Notes under the pieces: model-generated
What the model saw: the letters and a program-made list of their open reading frames with translations, nothing else
Databases searched by the model: none
Told to the model about the DNA's origin: nothing
Shown: piece by piece, positions 62,233 through 64,000 of the stretch
Numbering within the stretch: position 1 is the stretch's first letter
Layout of the letters: the number at the start of each line of letters is the position of its first letter
Position numbers and translations under genes: made by a program
Assembly: GCF_008035925.1 (NCBI RefSeq)
Contig: NZ_CP036264.1
Coordinates: 5,516,402-5,580,401 of the forward strand
Source of the DNA: Stieleria maiorica
Lineage (GTDB): Bacteria; Planctomycetota; Planctomycetia; Pirellulales; Pirellulaceae
Direction: 5' to 3'
Length of the DNA: 64,000 bases

Positions 62233-64000
62233 TGGATGGCCCCCCGTTCGGTCAACGAGCTAGTCGGCGCGCCGGACGGTTGCAGACGAGCTCGGAAACG
62301 ACCTGCCACGGAAAATCGGTCATGCCGATTGATGTCTGACGGGGGCGGAACATCAACGCGATCGGCGTGATCCGTTCGCGTTCGAGAGGGAACCCAGCTG
62401 GAGGATTGGTTCGGATCCGGACGGGACTCGGTCGGTTGCTCGGCATCTTGATCCTGTTGTACGTCCAGGTCTTCCAGGTCTTCCAGATCGGCGTCGGGAT
62501 CGACCGGCACGAGTCGTAAAGCGCCTCCGTCGGGGGCATCGCCGGGCAGGATCGGTTTTCCGTTGCGGAGATCCACGCTCAAAATCGAACGCACGTTTCC
62601 GTCGCCCAGCACATATTGAATCTCGTAGCGGCCATCGGGCAGCGATTCAAACAACTTTTTTAGCTGATCGCCACTGATGATGTCGTCCGGCAAACGCGTC
62701 GGCGGCACCAGATCGGCGGCCTGTGGATCAGGCGAACGGACGCGAAGCTGAAAGTACTCCTCGCGGACGATCGTGGTCGACGCGATGACTTCGGTGGTTT
62801 CCATTGTGCCACCTAAGACGACGAAGGTTTGTTCGGCGCTGACGACGACTGGGGCTTGCTCGATGACCGGAATCACATCTCTCACCGGAAAGAAGGCGAC
62901 CGGGATCGACAACGAGGGGATAATGAATTGCGCCGTGCCGTTTTCCAGGATCGGCGTTTGCGGATTCACTGCGGTCAGCGGGTTGTCGGTCGACGAAATC
63001 AATTCGCCCTCGACCACTTGAACATCGCTGTCGGCTTGTTGGATCGACTGACCGGTCACCAGAATGGACTCATGATGCCGCACCGAAAACCGCACCTGCA
63101 GCGGGTCGGTTGCTGAGGTTCGACCGTTCAGCCGTGATTCCAAAATGTCCGGCTCCAAATACAGATGCTCCACTTGCAACGGGGGCGCATCACCGCTCAA
63201 CAAATCGATCTGCTGGAATCGTTGGGTTGCCGCGCCCCAGTCGATGTTGATTGTAAGCCCACGTTCGCCTTCGTTACCGATTTTCACCGTCAATACGCCG
63301 GTCGCATCGTTGACCGCCGCCTGTTCCAATCGATTCGTCGTGACCGTCGTCGCATCGTAGAACGCGGTATCGCCGAGTCCGTCCCGCGGTCGTGTGGCAA
63401 AGATCCTCGCCACACCGACGCCGCCGCCGGTTTCGATTTGAAAGTCTCGCCCCAGCACGATCTCCGGCGCATCGATCATCACCGCTCCGGCGCTGCTTTG
63501 ACCAGCATCGATCTGCACCAGGTCGCCCAAGTGAATCAGCCGCTCGGCTTGCAACCGAATTCGACCATTCGCACCGCCCGCGATAATCTCTTCGTCTCCT
63601 TGCAGTGAGTCCAGGTCCGCAACGGACATTGAGTCGGTCACCCGAATCGAATCGCCCGCGTGAATTCGGATTTCCCCGTTGGTCGTCGAGATGACTTCGC
63701 GGTCATCGTTTCGATCCGACGACGCCAACCGGATCGAATCGAGTTCTTGGATCTGTGCGTCACCACGTGCGGTGCCGGAAACACGAAACGTCAACTCATT
63801 GACGTTGGTGACCAACCGAATCGCATCACTCCCGTCGCCGGTCCCGTTGCCGCTGGTGACGCTCAAATCGTCGGCGATCACCAACGAGTCAACGCCGAAG
63901 GACAGCACGTCATCGCTGGCAACGAGATGGACGTCGGTCACGTTGTCTTGTTGCAGCGAGCCGCCGTGGGTCGCCCCCACGATGGACCGGACCAAGATGT
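62229..64000 (-). CDS. Large exported-type protein, C-terminal part (5' end outside window)
   Basis: At least 590 residues. The frame is open to the window edge, so the N-terminus is missing. The visible N-terminal half is a beta-helix-like repeat region (VTDVHLVASDDVLSFGVDSLVIADDLSVTSG split over turns; LQAERLIHLGDLVQIDAGQSS; APEIVLGRDFQIETGGG), like filamentous haemagglutinin or cadherin-rich surface proteins. The C-terminal part has a charged ELxDLEDLEDLDVQQDQDAEQ-type stretch and an Arg/Pro-rich tail. No TM helix is clear. It overlaps the kinase start by 4 bases, so the surface protein and the kinase receptor are cotranscribed. Confidence 0.7.
   Translation of the reverse strand, partial: ILVRSIVGATHGGSLQQDNVTDVHLVASDDVLSFGVDSLVIADDLSVTSGNGTGDGSDAIRLVTNVNELTFRVSGTARGDAQIQELDSIRLASSDRNDDREVISTTNGEIRIHAGDSIRVTDSMSVADLDSLQGDEEIIAGGANGRIRLQAERLIHLGDLVQIDAGQSSAGAVMIDAPEIVLGRDFQIETGGGVGVARIFATRPRDGLGDTAFYDATTVTTNRLEQAAVNDATGVLTVKIGNEGERGLTINIDWGAATQRFQQIDLLSGDAPPLQVEHLYLEPDILESRLNGRTSATDPLQVRFSVRHHESILVTGQSIQQADSDVQVVEGELISSTDNPLTAVNPQTPILENGTAQFIIPSLSIPVAFFPVRDVIPVIEQAPVVVSAEQTFVVLGGTMETTEVIASTTIVREEYFQLRVRSPDPQAADLVPPTRLPDDIISGDQLKKLFESLPDGRYEIQYVLGDGNVRSILSVDLRNGKPILPGDAPDGGALRLVPVDPDADLEDLEDLDVQQDQDAEQPTESRPDPNQSSSWVPSRTRTDHADRVDVPPPSDINRHDRFSVAGRFRARLQPSGAPTSSLTERGAIQ

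Noticed and set aside
1-64000. tRNA, rRNA, prophage and integrase/attachment sites
   Set aside because: I looked for cloverleaf T-arm words, rRNA-like stretches, phage structural genes and integrases, and saw none; a covariance-model scan was not possible.

Overview
The window looks like a chromosomal segment from a planctomycete of the Pirellulaceae (Rhodopirellula/Stieleria-like). The grounds are a GC-rich sequence, frequent GTG and TTG starts, weak or absent Shine-Dalgarno sites, PVC-type cytochrome/dehydrogenase proteins, a DUF1598-like secreted protein, an NPYAAP membrane protein, a giant Ser/Thr kinase with WD40 repeats, and intergenic regions packed with palindromic repeat families. 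The genus is inferred; no rRNA or marker gene is present. No tRNA, rRNA, CRISPR array or prophage was seen.

Layout. 1-3.1 kb: a TPR protein, a WXG100-like small protein, a membrane protein and a convergent orphan NMT1/THI5-like lipoprotein. 3.4-9.1 kb: a low-complexity exported protein, adenine phosphoribosyltransferase (apt), quinolinate synthase (nadA), and a coiled-coil membrane protein with a tiny partner. 9.2-12.3 kb (minus strand): SDR oxidoreductase, hflX and a MaoC-like hotdog protein. 12.6-14.2 kb: FG-GAP/VCBS protein and a MazG-like pyrophosphohydrolase with overlapping ends. 14.2-15.0 kb: a nested inverted-repeat element with no gene. 15.1-18.2 kb (minus): methyltransferase, secreted protein, and a second coiled-coil membrane protein.

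19.1-26.4 kb is the main functional block: a pseudopilin/assembly-platform operon of a type II secretion (or type IV pilus-like) system, gspG-H-I-J-K, then a PilM/PilN-type GspL, then a PilO-like protein fused to a cadherin-like domain and a GspC/PilP-like tail. Most junctions are 4-base overlaps. The secretion ATPase, inner-membrane GspF and secretin are not in this window. 26.8-35.9 kb: FHA-GAF-sigma54 activator, DUF1598-like protein, recG, a large exported protein and a BON-like protein. 35.9-37.2 kb: an NPYAAP membrane protein and the decayed remains of an HlyD-MacB exporter.

37.4-47.0 kb: a CehA/McbA-like metallohydrolase, a leucine-rich-repeat-like protein, a decayed RAYT transposase bounded by inverted REP repeats, and an intact RND efflux pair. 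47.6-51.2 kb: a c-type cytochrome and a Pirellula-type dehydrogenase in one overlapping pair. 51.5-53.4 kb: two SPFH/band-7 proteins. 54-56.5 kb: a Ski2-like helicase. 56.8-64 kb: a 1813-residue kinase-WD40 receptor-like protein overlapping the 3' end of a large exported protein whose gene runs off the window.

The most unusual signal is the repeat ecology. At least eight palindromic or tandem repeat families occupy most long intergenic regions. One family is the probable substrate of the RAYT, and others have been absorbed into coding sequence. The other point of interest is the fusion protein ending the secretion operon.
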